Shown: positions 26,552 through 35,237 of the stretch, one piece after another
How the letters are laid out: each line of letters opens with the position of its first letter
Position numbering within the stretch: position 1 is the stretch's first letter
From: Micromonospora sp. Llam0
GTDB lineage: Bacteria > Actinomycetota > Actinomycetes > Mycobacteriales > Micromonosporaceae
Assembly: GCF_003751085.1 (NCBI RefSeq)
Contig: NZ_RJJY01000001.1
Coordinates: 434,001 to 498,000, forward strand
Reading direction: 5' to 3'
Length of the DNA stretch: 64,000 bases
Made by a program: the position numbers and the translations under genes
Notes under the pieces: generated by a model
Database searches by the model: none
Told to the model about the DNA's origin: nothing
The model's input: only the letters and a program-made list of their open reading frames with translations

Positions 26552-27631
26552 GTGCCGCTGCACGTCCGCGGGGTCGTACTGCCCGAGGACCGGACCCGGG
26601 ACCTGTGGCTGATCGGCGACCGGGTGACGCTGCACCCGGTGCCCGGTGCGACCACCGTGGTCGACGGCGGCTTCATCCTGCCCGGGTTGGTCGACGCGCA
26701 CTGCCACATCGGCATCGCCCTCGGCGGGGCACCGATCGGCTCGCTCGACGACGCCCGCCGGCTGGCCGGTGTCGACCGGGACGCCGGTGTGCTGGCGCTG
26801 CGCGACGCCGGGTCGCCGTACCCGTACCCGCAACTCGACGACGAACCGGAACTGCCCCGGCTGGCCCGCGCCGGCCGGCACGTCGCGCCACCCCGGCGCT
26901 ACCTGCGTGACATCGGCGTCGAGGTGCCGGCGGAGCAGTTGTCCGACACGGTGGCCGAGCAGGCCAAGGCGGGTAACGGCTGGGTCAAGCTGGTCGGCGA
27001 CTGGATCGAGCGGTCCGCCGGAGACCTCGCCCCGGCCTGGTCGGCGGAGGCGATGACCGACGCCATCGCCACCGCGCACCGGGCCGGTGCCCGGGTCGCC
27101 GCGCACACCTTCGACGAGGAGGCGGTGCGGATCCTGGTCCGGGCCGGGGTCGACTCGGTCGAGCACGGCACCGGGCTGAGCCCCGACCTGATCGACGAGA
27201 TGGCCCGGCACCGGACCGCGTTGATCCCGACGATGATCAACATCGCGACGTTCGGCGGGATCGCCGACCGGGCCCGGGAGAAGTTTCCCCGGTACGCCAC
27301 CCACATGATCAGCCTGCGGGACAGGTTCCCCGAAGTGGTACGCGCCGCGCACGAAGCCGGCGTACCGATCTTCGTCGGCACCGACGCCGGCGGCGGCATC
27401 GCCCACGGCCGGACCGCCGACGAGATGCTCACCCTGCACACCGAGGCGGGCATGCCGGCCGAGGCGGTGCTGGCCGCCGCCTCCTGGGGCGCCCGGGACT
27501 GGCTCGGCTTTCCTGGCCTGGTCGAGGGCGGGCTCGCCGACCTGGTCGTGTACCCGGCGGACCCGCGTGCCGACCTGCGGGTGGTCCGCGCACCCGAGCG
27601 GATCATCCTGCGTGGGCGGGTGCTGCGCTGA
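26552..27631 (+). CDS. Amidohydrolase family protein
   Basis: The 359-residue protein is a metal-dependent hydrolase of the imidazolonepropionase/TIM-barrel amidohydrolase type. It has PGLVDAHCHIG (about 47-57; the HxH metal site), a possible bridging Lys in GWVKLVGDW, histidines in AAHTFDEE and VEHGTG, and GTDAGGG with the conserved Asp. The C-terminal strand returns to the small beta domain (ADLVVYP). The substrate cannot be read from sequence. It begins with GTG 20 bases after ffh and ends about 100 bases before proS. Confidence 0.82.
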   Translation: MPLHVRGVVLPEDRTRDLWLIGDRVTLHPVPGATTVVDGGFILPGLVDAHCHIGIALGGAPIGSLDDARRLAGVDRDAGVLALRDAGSPYPYPQLDDEPELPRLARAGRHVAPPRRYLRDIGVEVPAEQLSDTVAEQAKAGNGWVKLVGDWIERSAGDLAPAWSAEAMTDAIATAHRAGARVAAHTFDEEAVRILVRAGVDSVEHGTGLSPDLIDEMARHRTALIPTMINIATFGGIADRAREKFPRYATHMISLRDRFPEVVRAAHEAGVPIFVGTDAGGGIAHGRTADEMLTLHTEAGMPAEAVLAAASWGARDWLGFPGLVEGGLADLVVYPADPRADLRVVRAPERIILRGRVLR

Positions 27632-27721
27632 CCCGGTCGCCGGTGCCGCGTTGACCTAGTCGCCGGGGCGGCCCTGAGTCGGCTGCGGCGGGTGCGGCGC
27701 GCAGCCGTCACCGGCGGCGCA

Positions 27722-27727
27722 TAGGAT
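27722..27727 (+). promoter_or_regulatory. -10 box for leaderless proS
   Basis: TAGGAT fits TANNNT and ends eight bases before the proS ATG at 27736. Confidence 0.5.
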
Positions 27728-27735
27728 GTCCGGTC

Positions 27736-29142
27736 ATGGCCCGCGTGCTCACACCTCGTGCGGAGGACTTTCCCCGCTGGTACCAGGATCTGATCGCCAA
27801 GGCGCAGCTCGCCGACAACGGACCGGTGCGCGGCACCATGGTGATCCGGCCGGCCGGGTACGCCATCTGGGAGCGGATGCAGTCCGAGATGGACAACCGG
27901 ATCAAGGCGGCCGGCGCGGAGAACGCGTACTTCCCGCTGTTCATCCCGGAGAGCTACCTGCGCCGCGAGGCCGAACACGTCGAGGGCTTCTCCCCGGAGC
28001 TGGCGGTGGTCACCCACGGCGGCGGCAAGCAGCTCGCCGAGCCGGTGGTGGTCCGGCCGACCAGTGAGACGGTGATCGGCGAGTTCATGGCCAAGTGGGT
28101 CGACTCCTACCGGGACCTGCCGCTGCTGCTCAACCAGTGGGCCAACGTGGTGCGCTGGGAGCTGCGCCCCCGGGTGTTCCTGCGGACCAGCGAGTTCCTC
28201 TGGCAGGAGGGGCACACCGCACACGCCGACGAAGCCGACGCGCGGGCCTACGCCCGACGGATCCTGCACGAGGTCTACGAGGACTTCATGGTCAACGTGC
28301 TCGGCATCCCGGTGCTGGTCGGGCGCAAGACCGCCCGGGAGCGCTTCGCCGGGGCCACCAGCACCTACACCCTCGAAGGGATGATGGCCGACGGCAAGGC
28401 GCTGCAGCTGGGCACCTCGCACGAGCTCGGGCAGAACTTCGCCCGCGCGTTCGACATCACCTACACCTCCGCTGAGCGGGCGGTCGAACATGCCTGGACC
28501 ACCTCCTGGGGGGTCTCCACCCGGATGCTCGGCGGGCTGATCATGGTGCACGGCGACGACAACGGGCTGCGGGTGCCACCACGGCTGGCCCCGGTCCAGG
28601 CGTACGTCATGGTGGTCAAGGCCGGCGACGGGGTCGCCGAGGCCGCGGCCAAACTGCGCGACGCGCTGCGCGACGCCGGCGTACGGGTCGGTCTGGACGA
28701 CCGGGTCGACACCCCGTTCGGCCGCCGGGCCGTCGACGCCGAGCTCAAGGGCTATCCGGTACGCGTCGAGGTCGGCCCGCGAGACCTGGCCGCCGGCAAC
28801 GCGGTGCTGGTCCGGCGTACCGACGGGTCGAAGACCCCGGTGCCGGTCGCCGACGTGGTCGGCGCGGTCCGCGACGCCCTCGACGCCGACCAGCAGCGGC
28901 TGTACGACGAGGCGCTGGCGCTGCGTCAGGCGCGTACCGTCGAGGTCGGCACCCTCGCTGACGCCGTCGCCGCCGCGGCGACCGGCTGGGCCAGGGTGCC
29001 CTGGTCGGTGGTCGGCCCGGCGGGCGAGGCCGAGGTCAACGCGCAGGGTGTGACCGTACGCTGCCTGCTGCGTCCGGACGGCTCGGTGCCCGACTCCGAC
29101 GACGAGCCCGACCTGGTCGCGGTGCTGGCCCGCTCGTACTGA
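27736..29142 (+). CDS. proS: Prolyl-tRNA synthetase (short, eukaryote/archaeal-like type)
   Basis: ProRS charges tRNA-Pro. The 468-residue protein is a class II synthetase with motif 1 around GTMVIRPAGYAIWE, motif 2 in VVRWELRPRVFLRTSEFLWQEGH, and motif 3 in STRMLGGLIMVHGDDNG. An anticodon-binding domain and a C-terminal domain follow. There is no bacterial-type editing insertion between motifs 2 and 3, so this is the shorter archaeal/eukaryotic-like class found in several actinobacteria. The start lies eight bases after TAGGAT, which suggests a leaderless mRNA. Confidence 0.95.
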   Translation: MARVLTPRAEDFPRWYQDLIAKAQLADNGPVRGTMVIRPAGYAIWERMQSEMDNRIKAAGAENAYFPLFIPESYLRREAEHVEGFSPELAVVTHGGGKQLAEPVVVRPTSETVIGEFMAKWVDSYRDLPLLLNQWANVVRWELRPRVFLRTSEFLWQEGHTAHADEADARAYARRILHEVYEDFMVNVLGIPVLVGRKTARERFAGATSTYTLEGMMADGKALQLGTSHELGQNFARAFDITYTSAERAVEHAWTTSWGVSTRMLGGLIMVHGDDNGLRVPPRLAPVQAYVMVVKAGDGVAEAAAKLRDALRDAGVRVGLDDRVDTPFGRRAVDAELKGYPVRVEVGPRDLAAGNAVLVRRTDGSKTPVPVADVVGAVRDALDADQQRLYDEALALRQARTVEVGTLADAVAAAATGWARVPWSVVGPAGEAEVNAQGVTVRCLLRPDGSVPDSDDEPDLVAVLARSY

Positions 29143-29156
29143 CGCCCCGCCCTGCC

Positions 29157-29255
29157 GTCGGTGGGCGGTGTCGCCCGTTCGTGGGCGGTGTCGCCGTCGG
29201 GCTGTTCGTGCGGGTGCCGTCGTCGGGCCGTTCGTGGGCGGTGCCGCCGTCGTTG
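29157..29255 (+). repeat. Degenerate tandem repeat after proS
   Basis: Units related to GTGGGCGGTGTCGCC occur at 29161, 29181, 29208 and 29234, with spacings of 20, 27 and 26 bases. There is no CRISPR-like regularity and no stem. It fills the gap between proS and the DUF402 gene. Confidence 0.5.
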
Positions 29256-29280
29256 GGCATGGTGAGCGAGGGAGTTGAGC

Positions 29281-29931
29281 ATGCGGTTTCAGCCGGGTCA
29301 GTTGATCATGCATCGGAATGTGCGACGTGGGCGGCTCGGCTGGGTCCGTCCGGCCCGGGTCGTCGTCGACGACGAGCGGGGCCTGCTGGTCTGGGTCGAC
29401 CGGGGGTCGCCGGTGGTCAACGAGGTGGCCGACGACGGCCGTGGCATGCGAGCGATGCCGTTCACCGAGTGGATCACCCGGTCGTACCGGATCAAGCACG
29501 GCCGCTGGCTCGGCCCACCGGTGCTGAAGTTCCTGCCCGCCGGGGCCGCCCATTCGGTCTGGTGGTTCCGCGACGACGCCGGGAACTTCCTCAACTGGTA
29601 CGTCAACCTCGAAGAGCCCGGCGTGCGCTGGGCCGACGGCGACCTCGCCGGGGTGGACGTGGTCGACCAGGACCTCGACGTGGTGGTCCGCCCGGACCGC
29701 AGCTGGGTCTGGAAGGACGAGGACGAGTTCGCCGAGCGGCTCGCCTTCCCGGAGCACTACTGGGTGCGTGACGAGGCGGCGGTACGGGCCGAGGGGCGGC
29801 GGGTGATCAAGATCGCCGAGGCAGGGGATTTTCCGTTCGACGGCACCTGGTGCGACTTCCGGCCGGACCCGGCCTGGGCGCCGCCGGCCGAGCTGCCGCC
29901 CGGCTGGGACCGCCCGCCGGCCGCCGGCTGA
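29281..29931 (+). CDS. DUF402 domain-containing protein
   Basis: The 216-residue protein belongs to the DUF402/FomD-like barrel family, members of which hydrolyse nucleoside diphosphates or nucleotidyl phosphonates. Visible landmarks are [35 protein letters not shown] (about 97-115) and the metal-binding Asp run [15 protein letters not shown]. The ATG at 29281 has GAGGGAG about ten bases upstream; an in-frame TTG six bases earlier is less likely. Activity is inferred from the family only. Confidence 0.85.
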   Translation: MRFQPGQLIMHRNVRRGRLGWVRPARVVVDDERGLLVWVDRGSPVVNEVADDGRGMRAMPFTEWITRSYRIKHGRWLGPPVLKFLPAGAAHSVWWFRDDAGNFLNWYVNLEEPGVRWADGDLAGVDVVDQDLDVVVRPDRSWVWKDEDEFAERLAFPEHYWVRDEAAVRAEGRRVIKIAEAGDFPFDGTWCDFRPDPAWAPPAELPPGWDRPPAAG

Positions 29932-30160
29932 CCGCCGGAGGCCTGGCCGGCGGCGACCCACCGGGGCCACCGGGTGTGGCGGTGCGCCACGGGTCTGGCA
30001 CAATAGCGTGTTGGTATCCGGTACGTGTCCGGCGCCCTCTACCCGGGCACGTCGCCAGTCCACCCGAGCTGCCTCTGGCCCAACCCCACTGTGCCGGTCG
30101 GCGTTCACCCGCGCACCGCCCTCGGGGGCCGGTGAAGATCGCAACAGGAGCGAACAAACC

Positions 30161-30682
30161 GTGGCCGTAAAGATCCGGCTTCTGCGGATGGGCAAGATCC
30201 GCAACCCGCAGTACCGCATCGTCGTCGCCGACTCGCGTACCAAGCGCGACGGGCGGGCGATCGAGTTCGTCGGGATCTACCACCCGAAGGAAGATCCGTC
30301 GGTCATCGAGGTGACCTCGGACCGTGTCCAGTACTGGCTCTCGGTCGGCGCTCAGCCGAGCGAGGCCGTCCAGCGCCTGCTGGAGAAGACCGGCGACTGG
30401 CAGAAGTTCAAGGGCCTGCCCGCCCCGCCGCCGCTGCTGGTGGCACCCGAGCGGGCCGACCGCAAGGCGGCGTACGAGGCGGAGGCAAAGGCCGCCGCGG
30501 GCGTCGCGGACACGCCGACCAAGCCGGCGAAGAAGTCCGAGAAGAAGTCCGAGCCGAAGGCCGAAGCGAAGTCTGAAGCGAAGTCTGCGCCGAAGGCCGA
30601 AGCGAAGTCCGAGCCGGCGGCTGCCGAAGCGTCGGCCAAGACCGAGGAGCCCAGCGGTGCCGGCTCCGGCGAGCAGGCCTGA
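30161..30682 (+). CDS. rpsP: 30S ribosomal protein bS16 with long C-terminal tail
   Basis: bS16 helps assemble the 30S subunit. Residues 1-85 are the conserved protein ([24 protein letters not shown]). The total of 173 residues is about twice the usual length because of a Lys/Glu/Ala/Ser tail made of [15 protein letters not shown] repeats, probably disordered. Actinobacterial bS16 proteins often carry such tails. GTG 30161 has CAGGAG ten bases upstream; the open frame further 5' is not ribosomal. It leads the rpsP-khpA-rimM-trmD operon, with a leader of roughly 150 bases whose promoter may be near the CACAAT/TAGCGT stretch at about 30000-30008. Confidence 0.96.
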   Translation: MAVKIRLLRMGKIRNPQYRIVVADSRTKRDGRAIEFVGIYHPKEDPSVIEVTSDRVQYWLSVGAQPSEAVQRLLEKTGDWQKFKGLPAPPPLLVAPERADRKAAYEAEAKAAAGVADTPTKPAKKSEKKSEPKAEAKSEAKSAPKAEAKSEPAAAEASAKTEEPSGAGSGEQA

Positions 30683-30683
30683 C

Positions 30684-30917
30684 ATGGTCCTCCGGCCCGC
30701 GCTGGAGCACCTGGTCAAGGGGATCGTCACCCACCCCGACGACGTACGGGTCCGGCTGGTCGACTCGCGCCGGGGCAAGCGCCTGGAGGTACGGGTGCAC
30801 CCGGAGGACCTCGGCACCGTGATCGGCCGCGGCGGGCGCACCGCCAAGGCGCTGCGACAGGTGATCGGTTCGATCGGCGGGCGCGGCGTGCGGGTCGACA
30901 TCGTCGACTCGTACTGA
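30684..30917 (+). CDS. khpA: KH-domain RNA-binding protein KhpA
   Basis: The 77-residue protein is a single KH domain with the GxxG loop in VIGRGGRTAKALR. KhpA, often with KhpB/Jag, binds RNA and affects cell division and envelope synthesis in Gram-positives. It starts one base after the rpsP stop, and its own stop overlaps the rimM ATG (TGATG at 30915-30919), consistent with coupled translation in a ribosome-maturation operon. Confidence 0.92.
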   Translation: MVLRPALEHLVKGIVTHPDDVRVRLVDSRRGKRLEVRVHPEDLGTVIGRGGRTAKALRQVIGSIGGRGVRVDIVDSY

Positions 30918-31486
30918 TGCTGTTGATCGTCGGTCGGATCGGCCGACCACACGGAATCCGTGGCGAGGTCACGGTCGAGGTCCGGACCGACGAGCCGGAG
31001 ACCCGGTTCGCCGCCGGATCGGTGTTGATCACCGATCCGGCGGCGGTGCCGGCCGCCCGCGAACCGCAGCAGCCGACACCGCCCGGCGCGACCCTGGTCC
31101 GCGTCCCTGACCGGTTGACCATCGAGACGGTCCGCTGGCATCAGGGCCGACCGTTGGTGCAGTTCACCGGGGTTGTCGACCGCGACCTCGCAGAGGCGTT
31201 GCGGGGCGTACTGCTCTGCGTGGACAGCAGCGACATCGCTACCCCGGAGGACCCGGACGAGTACCACGATCACCAGCTGGTCGGCCTGTCGGTGGTCACG
31301 CCGTCCGGTGAGGTTCTCGGCGAGGTGGCCCGGATCGACCACGCGCCCGCATCCGATCTGCTGGTGCTCCGCCGGCCCGGCGGCGGGTCCGCCCTGGTGC
31401 CGTTCGTCCGGGCGATCGTGCCGGAAGTGGATCTCGCCGGTGGGCGGGTGGTCGTCGACGCCCCACCCGGCCTGCTCGACCTGTGA
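30917..31486 (+). CDS. rimM: Ribosome maturation factor RimM
   Basis: RimM binds ribosomal protein uS19 and helps mature the 30S head. The 189-residue protein starts [20 protein letters not shown], the classic RimM N-terminus, and has a C-terminal PRC-barrel with [19 protein letters not shown] Pro/Ala insert sits around residues 45-60. It overlaps khpA by one base (TGATG) and trmD by four (GTGA). Confidence 0.95.
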   Translation: MLLIVGRIGRPHGIRGEVTVEVRTDEPETRFAAGSVLITDPAAVPAAREPQQPTPPGATLVRVPDRLTIETVRWHQGRPLVQFTGVVDRDLAEALRGVLLCVDSSDIATPEDPDEYHDHQLVGLSVVTPSGEVLGEVARIDHAPASDLLVLRRPGGGSALVPFVRAIVPEVDLAGGRVVVDAPPGLLDL

Positions 31487-32289
31487 GCGCCCCGATGCCA
31501 TCCGGCGCGGTGCCGCTGCAGGTGGACGTCGTCACGATCTTTCCGGACTACCTGGCACCGCTGGACCTGTCGCTGATCGGCCGGGCGCGCCGGGCCGGCC
31601 TGCTCAGTGTCGAGGTGCACGACCTGCGCCGCTGGACGCACGACGTGCACCGGACGGTGGACGACACCCCGTACGGCGGTGGCGCCGGGATGGTGATGCG
31701 CCCGGAGCCGTGGGGCGCGGCGTTGGACGAGCTGACCGCCGCCGGACAGCCGCCCGCGCGGCTGGTGGTGCCGACCCCGGTGGGGGAGCGGTTCGACCAG
31801 GCGATGGCGCAGCGGTTGGCCGCCGAGCCTCGACTGATCTTCGCCTGTGGCCGCTACGAGGGGATCGACCAGCGGGTGATCGACGAGGCGGCGGCAGCGC
31901 TGCCGGTGACCGAGGTGTCCCTCGGCGATTTCGTCATCTTCGGCGGGGAGGTCGCCGTGCTGGCCATCCTGGAGGCGGTGACCCGGTTGATTCCCGGGGT
32001 GCTCGGCAACGCCGGATCACTCGTCGAGGAGTCCCACTCGGACGGGCTGCTGGAGGGGCCGGTCTACACCAAGCCGCCGCAGTGGCGGGGACGCGAGGTG
32101 CCGGAGGTACTACGATCGGGCGATCACGGCCGGATCGCCCGGTGGCGGCGGGACCAGGCGCTGCTCCGTACGGCATCGCGTCGGCCGGATCTGCTCGCCG
32201 GACTGCCGGCCGGAAAACTTGACAAAAAAGACATTGCACTGCTGGCGGCGGCCGGATTTCAACTGCCGGCCGGTGATGTGGCAGAGTAG
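31483..32289 (+). CDS. trmD: tRNA (guanine-N1)-methyltransferase TrmD
   Basis: TrmD methylates G37 of tRNAs to prevent frameshifting. The 268-residue protein has [15 protein letters not shown] at the N-terminus, the trefoil-knot SAM site ([13 protein letters not shown] and [13 protein letters not shown]) and the C-terminal [18 protein letters not shown] element. GTG 31483 overlaps the rimM stop (GTGA); ATG 31495 would also leave the domain intact. The 3' end contains an AT-rich run with TTGACA (32219-32224) that encodes Lys-Asp-Lys-Lys. Confidence 0.95.
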   Translation: MSAPMPSGAVPLQVDVVTIFPDYLAPLDLSLIGRARRAGLLSVEVHDLRRWTHDVHRTVDDTPYGGGAGMVMRPEPWGAALDELTAAGQPPARLVVPTPVGERFDQAMAQRLAAEPRLIFACGRYEGIDQRVIDEAAAALPVTEVSLGDFVIFGGEVAVLAILEAVTRLIPGVLGNAGSLVEESHSDGLLEGPVYTKPPQWRGREVPEVLRSGDHGRIARWRRDQALLRTASRRPDLLAGLPAGKLDKKDIALLAAAGFQLPAGDVAE

Positions 32290-32415
32290 TGGGGTTGCCG
32301 CAGACGGGCATGCGTGTCCGGCTGCGAGGATCCCGCCAGCGGGGAGGCGTCGAACGTTGAGGCATCGAAAGCTGAGGCGTAGCGCGTTCCGGCCCGGGAT
32401 CAGAATCATCCATCC

Positions 32416-32436
32416 GCGCACCGCGAGACGGTGCGC
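32416..32436 (+). promoter_or_regulatory. Hairpin in the rplS leader
   Basis: A perfect eight-base stem GCGCACCG/CGGTGCGC (32416-32423 with 32429-32436) with loop CGAGA ends 24 bases before the rplS ATG. It could be a ribosomal-protein leader structure or simply a stem in the untranslated region. No known leader family was recognised. Confidence 0.4.
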
Positions 32437-32460
32437 CTTGAGTAGCCCAAGGATGCAGCG

Positions 32461-32817
32461 ATGAACACGCTGGACGCTCTTGACGCCCAGTCGCAGCGGA
32501 CCGACCTTCCGGACTTCCGCGCCGGTGACACGCTCAAGGTGCACGCCCGGGTCGTCGAAGGTAACCGTTCCCGGGTGCAGGTCTTCCAGGGCGTGGTGAT
32601 CCGCAGGCAGGGTGCCGGCCTGCGGGAGACCTTCACCGTCCGCAAGGTCAGCTTCGGTGTCGGAGTCGAGCGGACCTACCCGGTCAACAGCCCGGCTATC
32701 GACCGGATCGAGATGGTGACCCGTGGTGACGTCCGTCGCGCCAAGCTGTACTACCTGCGAGAACTCCGTGGCAAGGCCGCCAAGATCAAGGAGAAGCGGG
32801 AGAAGCAGGCCAGCTGA
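32461..32817 (+). CDS. rplS: 50S ribosomal protein bL19
   Basis: bL19 sits at the interface of the ribosomal subunits. The 118-residue protein contains [30 protein letters not shown] and the C-terminal [17 protein letters not shown], all conserved. It follows trmD after 170 bases that include a hairpin, so it may have its own promoter or a leader-controlled read-through. Two signal peptidase genes follow. Confidence 0.96.
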   Translation: MNTLDALDAQSQRTDLPDFRAGDTLKVHARVVEGNRSRVQVFQGVVIRRQGAGLRETFTVRKVSFGVGVERTYPVNSPAIDRIEMVTRGDVRRAKLYYLRELRGKAAKIKEKREKQAS

Positions 32818-33008
32818 GCCCGCTGATCCCGGTTCCCGATCTCAGGACTGCCGCTGGGAGCTTTCGCCAACTACCCTTGCGGTAGTGATTGATGGGGAGC
32901 GCTACATCTGCGGCATCCGTCGCGGCGGCGGGAGCCAACTGTGCTACCGCTCGTGGCGCCTGACGAGAGGCGCCGTGGGCGGTAGCGCCGTGTCTCGGGA
33001 CCGGGGAG

Positions 33009-33986
33009 ATGCGTAGCGTGTATCCACAAGGAGACCAGGAGCAGTGGCAGCGGCGCGCCTCGGCGGGGGCGCGGTCGCAGCGCAACCGTCGGGACGGCCG
33101 GCCGGTGGCGCGCCCGCGTCGGTCGGGCCGGTCCGGCATGCAGATGGTGCAGCGCAGGCGTCGGCAGATGCCACTGTGGCAGGAGTTGCCGCTGCTGCTG
33201 GTGGTGGCCTTCTGCCTGGCGGTGTTGATCCGCTCCTTCCTGCTCCAGGCGTTCTTCATCCCGTCCGGCTCGATGGAGGACACGCTGCTGGTCGGTGACC
33301 GGGTATTAGTCAACAAGGTCGTTTACGATGTCCGGGATCCGGTGCGCGGCGAGGTCATCGTCTTCCGGGGCACCAACGACTGGGCACCGGAGCACACCGA
33401 CGACCCCGACCTCGGTTTCGCCGCCAAGCTTGGCCGTACCGTTGGCGATCTGGTCGGGGTTGGTCGGCCCGGCGAGAAGGACTTCATCAAGCGGGTGATC
33501 GGCGTGCCGGGCGACCGAGTTCGCTGCTGCGACGACCAGGGCCGGCTGACCGTCAACGACCAGCCACTGGACGAGGCCGGCTACGTCCTGGAGGACTCAC
33601 CGCTGGACGTCCCACCGAGCCCGGGTGAGTGCCGATCCCGGCAGTTCGCTGAGGTCGTGGTCGAGCCTGGACACCTGTTCGTGATGGGTGACCATCGACT
33701 GGTCTCACAGGACTCCCGCTGCCAGGGTCCGGTGCCGATCGAGAACGTCATCGGCCGGGCGTTCGTGATCGTCTGGCCTCAGGACCGCTGGGACGGACTG
33801 TCCGTGCCGGACACCTTCGACAGCCTGCCGCCGACGGCTCCGACCCCGGCGGCGGTCGATCAGCCAGCGGACGTTCCCGATACCTCCGGTGACCTGGTGA
33901 TTGTGCTGCCAGTGATGATTCCGCTACTTTTCGCTTCGCGCTCCGTGCCGCTGTTCTCAGCCAGACGTCGTAGGCTCCGGTTGTGA
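33009..33986 (+). CDS. lepB: Signal peptidase I (first copy)
   Basis: This type I signal peptidase cleaves exported preproteins outside the membrane. The 325-residue protein has a basic cytoplasmic N-terminus (1-55), a membrane segment (about 57-80), the catalytic Ser in PSGSMEDTL (Ser88), the general-base Lys in KDFIKRVIGVPGD, and GDHR. The tail after residue 280 is Pro/Ala-rich and ends in a second hydrophobic stretch plus RRRR, so the C-terminus may be membrane-associated. The start is uncertain: ATG 33009 abuts GGGGAG, whereas GTG 33018 has better spacing from it. Confidence 0.92.
   Translation: MRSVYPQGDQEQWQRRASAGARSQRNRRDGRPVARPRRSGRSGMQMVQRRRRQMPLWQELPLLLVVAFCLAVLIRSFLLQAFFIPSGSMEDTLLVGDRVLVNKVVYDVRDPVRGEVIVFRGTNDWAPEHTDDPDLGFAAKLGRTVGDLVGVGRPGEKDFIKRVIGVPGDRVRCCDDQGRLTVNDQPLDEAGYVLEDSPLDVPPSPGECRSRQFAEVVVEPGHLFVMGDHRLVSQDSRCQGPVPIENVIGRAFVIVWPQDRWDGLSVPDTFDSLPPTAPTPAAVDQPADVPDTSGDLVIVLPVMIPLLFASRSVPLFSARRRRLRL
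33971..33976 (+). promoter_or_regulatory. -10 box for leaderless second lepB
   Basis: TAGGCT lies inside the last codons of the first lepB and ends six bases before the GTG of the second. The second peptidase may therefore be transcribed on its own. Confidence 0.45.
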
Positions 33987-34621
33987 TCGACGAGCAGACC
34001 GAGAAGAAGCCCAATTCCTTCTGGCGTGAACTACCGATCCTGTTGGGTGTGGCGGTCCTCGTCGCGGTCCTGGTCCGGGCGTTCGTCCTGCAGACCTTCT
34101 ACATCCCGTCGCCGTCGATGGAGCACACCCTCGACATCAACGACCGGGTGCTGGTCAACAAGGTCGTCTACCACTTCCGCTCGCCCGAGCGAGGCGAGAT
34201 CGTCGTGTTCCGGGCACCACCGGAGTGGAGCAGCAACCCGGACGGCGAGGACTTCATCAAGCGGGTCATCGGGGTCGGCGGAGACCGGGTCGAGTGCTGT
34301 GACGCCGAGGAGCGGTTGATCATCAACGGCCAGCCGCTGGACGAGCCGTACATCTACTCCGAAGGTGGGATCAGCGATCCCGCTGCGGTCGGTCCGTTCG
34401 ACATCACCGTGCCGGAAGGACGGCTCTGGGTGATGGGCGACCACCGGTCGGCCTCGGGCGATTCGCTGGAGCACTGGGACCGCAGCGGCGACATCGACTA
34501 CGCGACCATCTCCGAGGACGCGGTGGTCGGTCGGGCGTTCACCGTCTTCTGGCCACTGGACCGGGCCACCTGGCTCACCGTGCCGGAGCCGTTCGAAACC
34601 GTTCCGAGCTCGGGATCGTGA
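33983..34621 (+). CDS. lepB: Signal peptidase I (second copy)
   Basis: The 212-residue protein is a compact type I signal peptidase. It has a short N-terminus, one membrane segment (about 17-37), catalytic Ser45 in PSPSMEHTL, catalytic Lys94 in DFIKRVIGVGGD, and the GDHRSASGDS box (about 152-161). It overlaps the first lepB by four bases (GTGA) and shares the same core, so the pair is a tandem duplication with different tails. Tandem lepB genes are known in actinomycetes, where copies differ in substrate preference. Confidence 0.93.
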   Translation: MIDEQTEKKPNSFWRELPILLGVAVLVAVLVRAFVLQTFYIPSPSMEHTLDINDRVLVNKVVYHFRSPERGEIVVFRAPPEWSSNPDGEDFIKRVIGVGGDRVECCDAEERLIINGQPLDEPYIYSEGGISDPAAVGPFDITVPEGRLWVMGDHRSASGDSLEHWDRSGDIDYATISEDAVVGRAFTVFWPLDRATWLTVPEPFETVPSSGS

Positions 34622-34724
34622 CCGGTCGGGTCACGCCGACCCGGACGGTGTGGTCGGCGGCGTCGCGGGCTGTGTGGTCGGCGGTGGCTGTGGCCCACGT
34701 GTCGTGCCGGTCTGCTGGTTCTCC

Positions 34725-34730
34725 TACTCT
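34725..34730 (+). promoter_or_regulatory. -10 box for leaderless NUDIX gene
   Basis: TACTCT fits TANNNT and ends six bases before GTG 34737. It decides the start chosen for the next gene. Confidence 0.5.
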
Positions 34731-34736
34731 GGTCGG

Positions 34737-35237
34737 GTGACCGACGCGGAGCTGACGGTGGACCGCGCGCCGGAGCCGGCGCGCAACCGGTACGCGGCCC
34801 GGGTCCTGCTCGTCGACTCGGCGGGTCGGGTGTTGCTGCTACGTGGGTACGACCCGGCCCGTCCCGGGCACCGGTACTGGTTCACCCCCGGCGGTGGACT
34901 GGAGTCCGGCGAGACCCCGGTCGACGGCGCGGTCCGCGAGTTGGCCGAGGAGACCGGCCTGCGGGTGACACCGACCGAGTTGGGCGCGCCGGTCTGGCAG
35001 GAAACCGTCGAGTTCCCGTTCGACGGCCGGTGGTACCGCCAGGAACAGCACTTCTTCCTGCTGAGGGTGCCCAACTGGCAGGTGGACACAAGCGGGTTCG
35101 ACGACATCGAACGCCGTACGATCGACGCTCACCGGTGGTGGCCGGTCGGCGAGCTCGCGGCCACCCCGGAACGGGTCTATCCGCCGGAGCTGCCGACCCT
35201 GCTGCGCCGGCTGACGGGAGAGGCCGAACCGTGCTGA
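34737..35237 (+). CDS. NUDIX hydrolase
   Basis: The 166-residue protein has the Nudix box GGGLESGETPVDGAVRELAEETG (about 45-67; quoted in part: GGGLESGET ... RELAEETG), the metal and diphosphate site. Nudix enzymes hydrolyse nucleoside diphosphates linked to other groups; the substrate here is not evident. GTG 34737 follows a TACTCT box by six bases; the frame is open further upstream but without family likeness. The stop overlaps the rnhB start by seven bases. Confidence 0.87.
   Translation: MTDAELTVDRAPEPARNRYAARVLLVDSAGRVLLLRGYDPARPGHRYWFTPGGGLESGETPVDGAVRELAEETGLRVTPTELGAPVWQETVEFPFDGRWYRQEQHFFLLRVPNWQVDTSGFDDIERRTIDAHRWWPVGELAATPERVYPPELPTLLRRLTGEAEPC

Noticed and set aside
29157..29255. 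CRISPR array after proS
   Set aside because: Units are short, degenerate and unevenly spaced, without spacers of constant length or cas genes.
32219..32224. TTGACA as the rplS promoter -35
   Set aside because: No -10-like hexamer lies 16-19 bases downstream, and the bases encode conserved-looking Lys/Asp codons at the trmD end.
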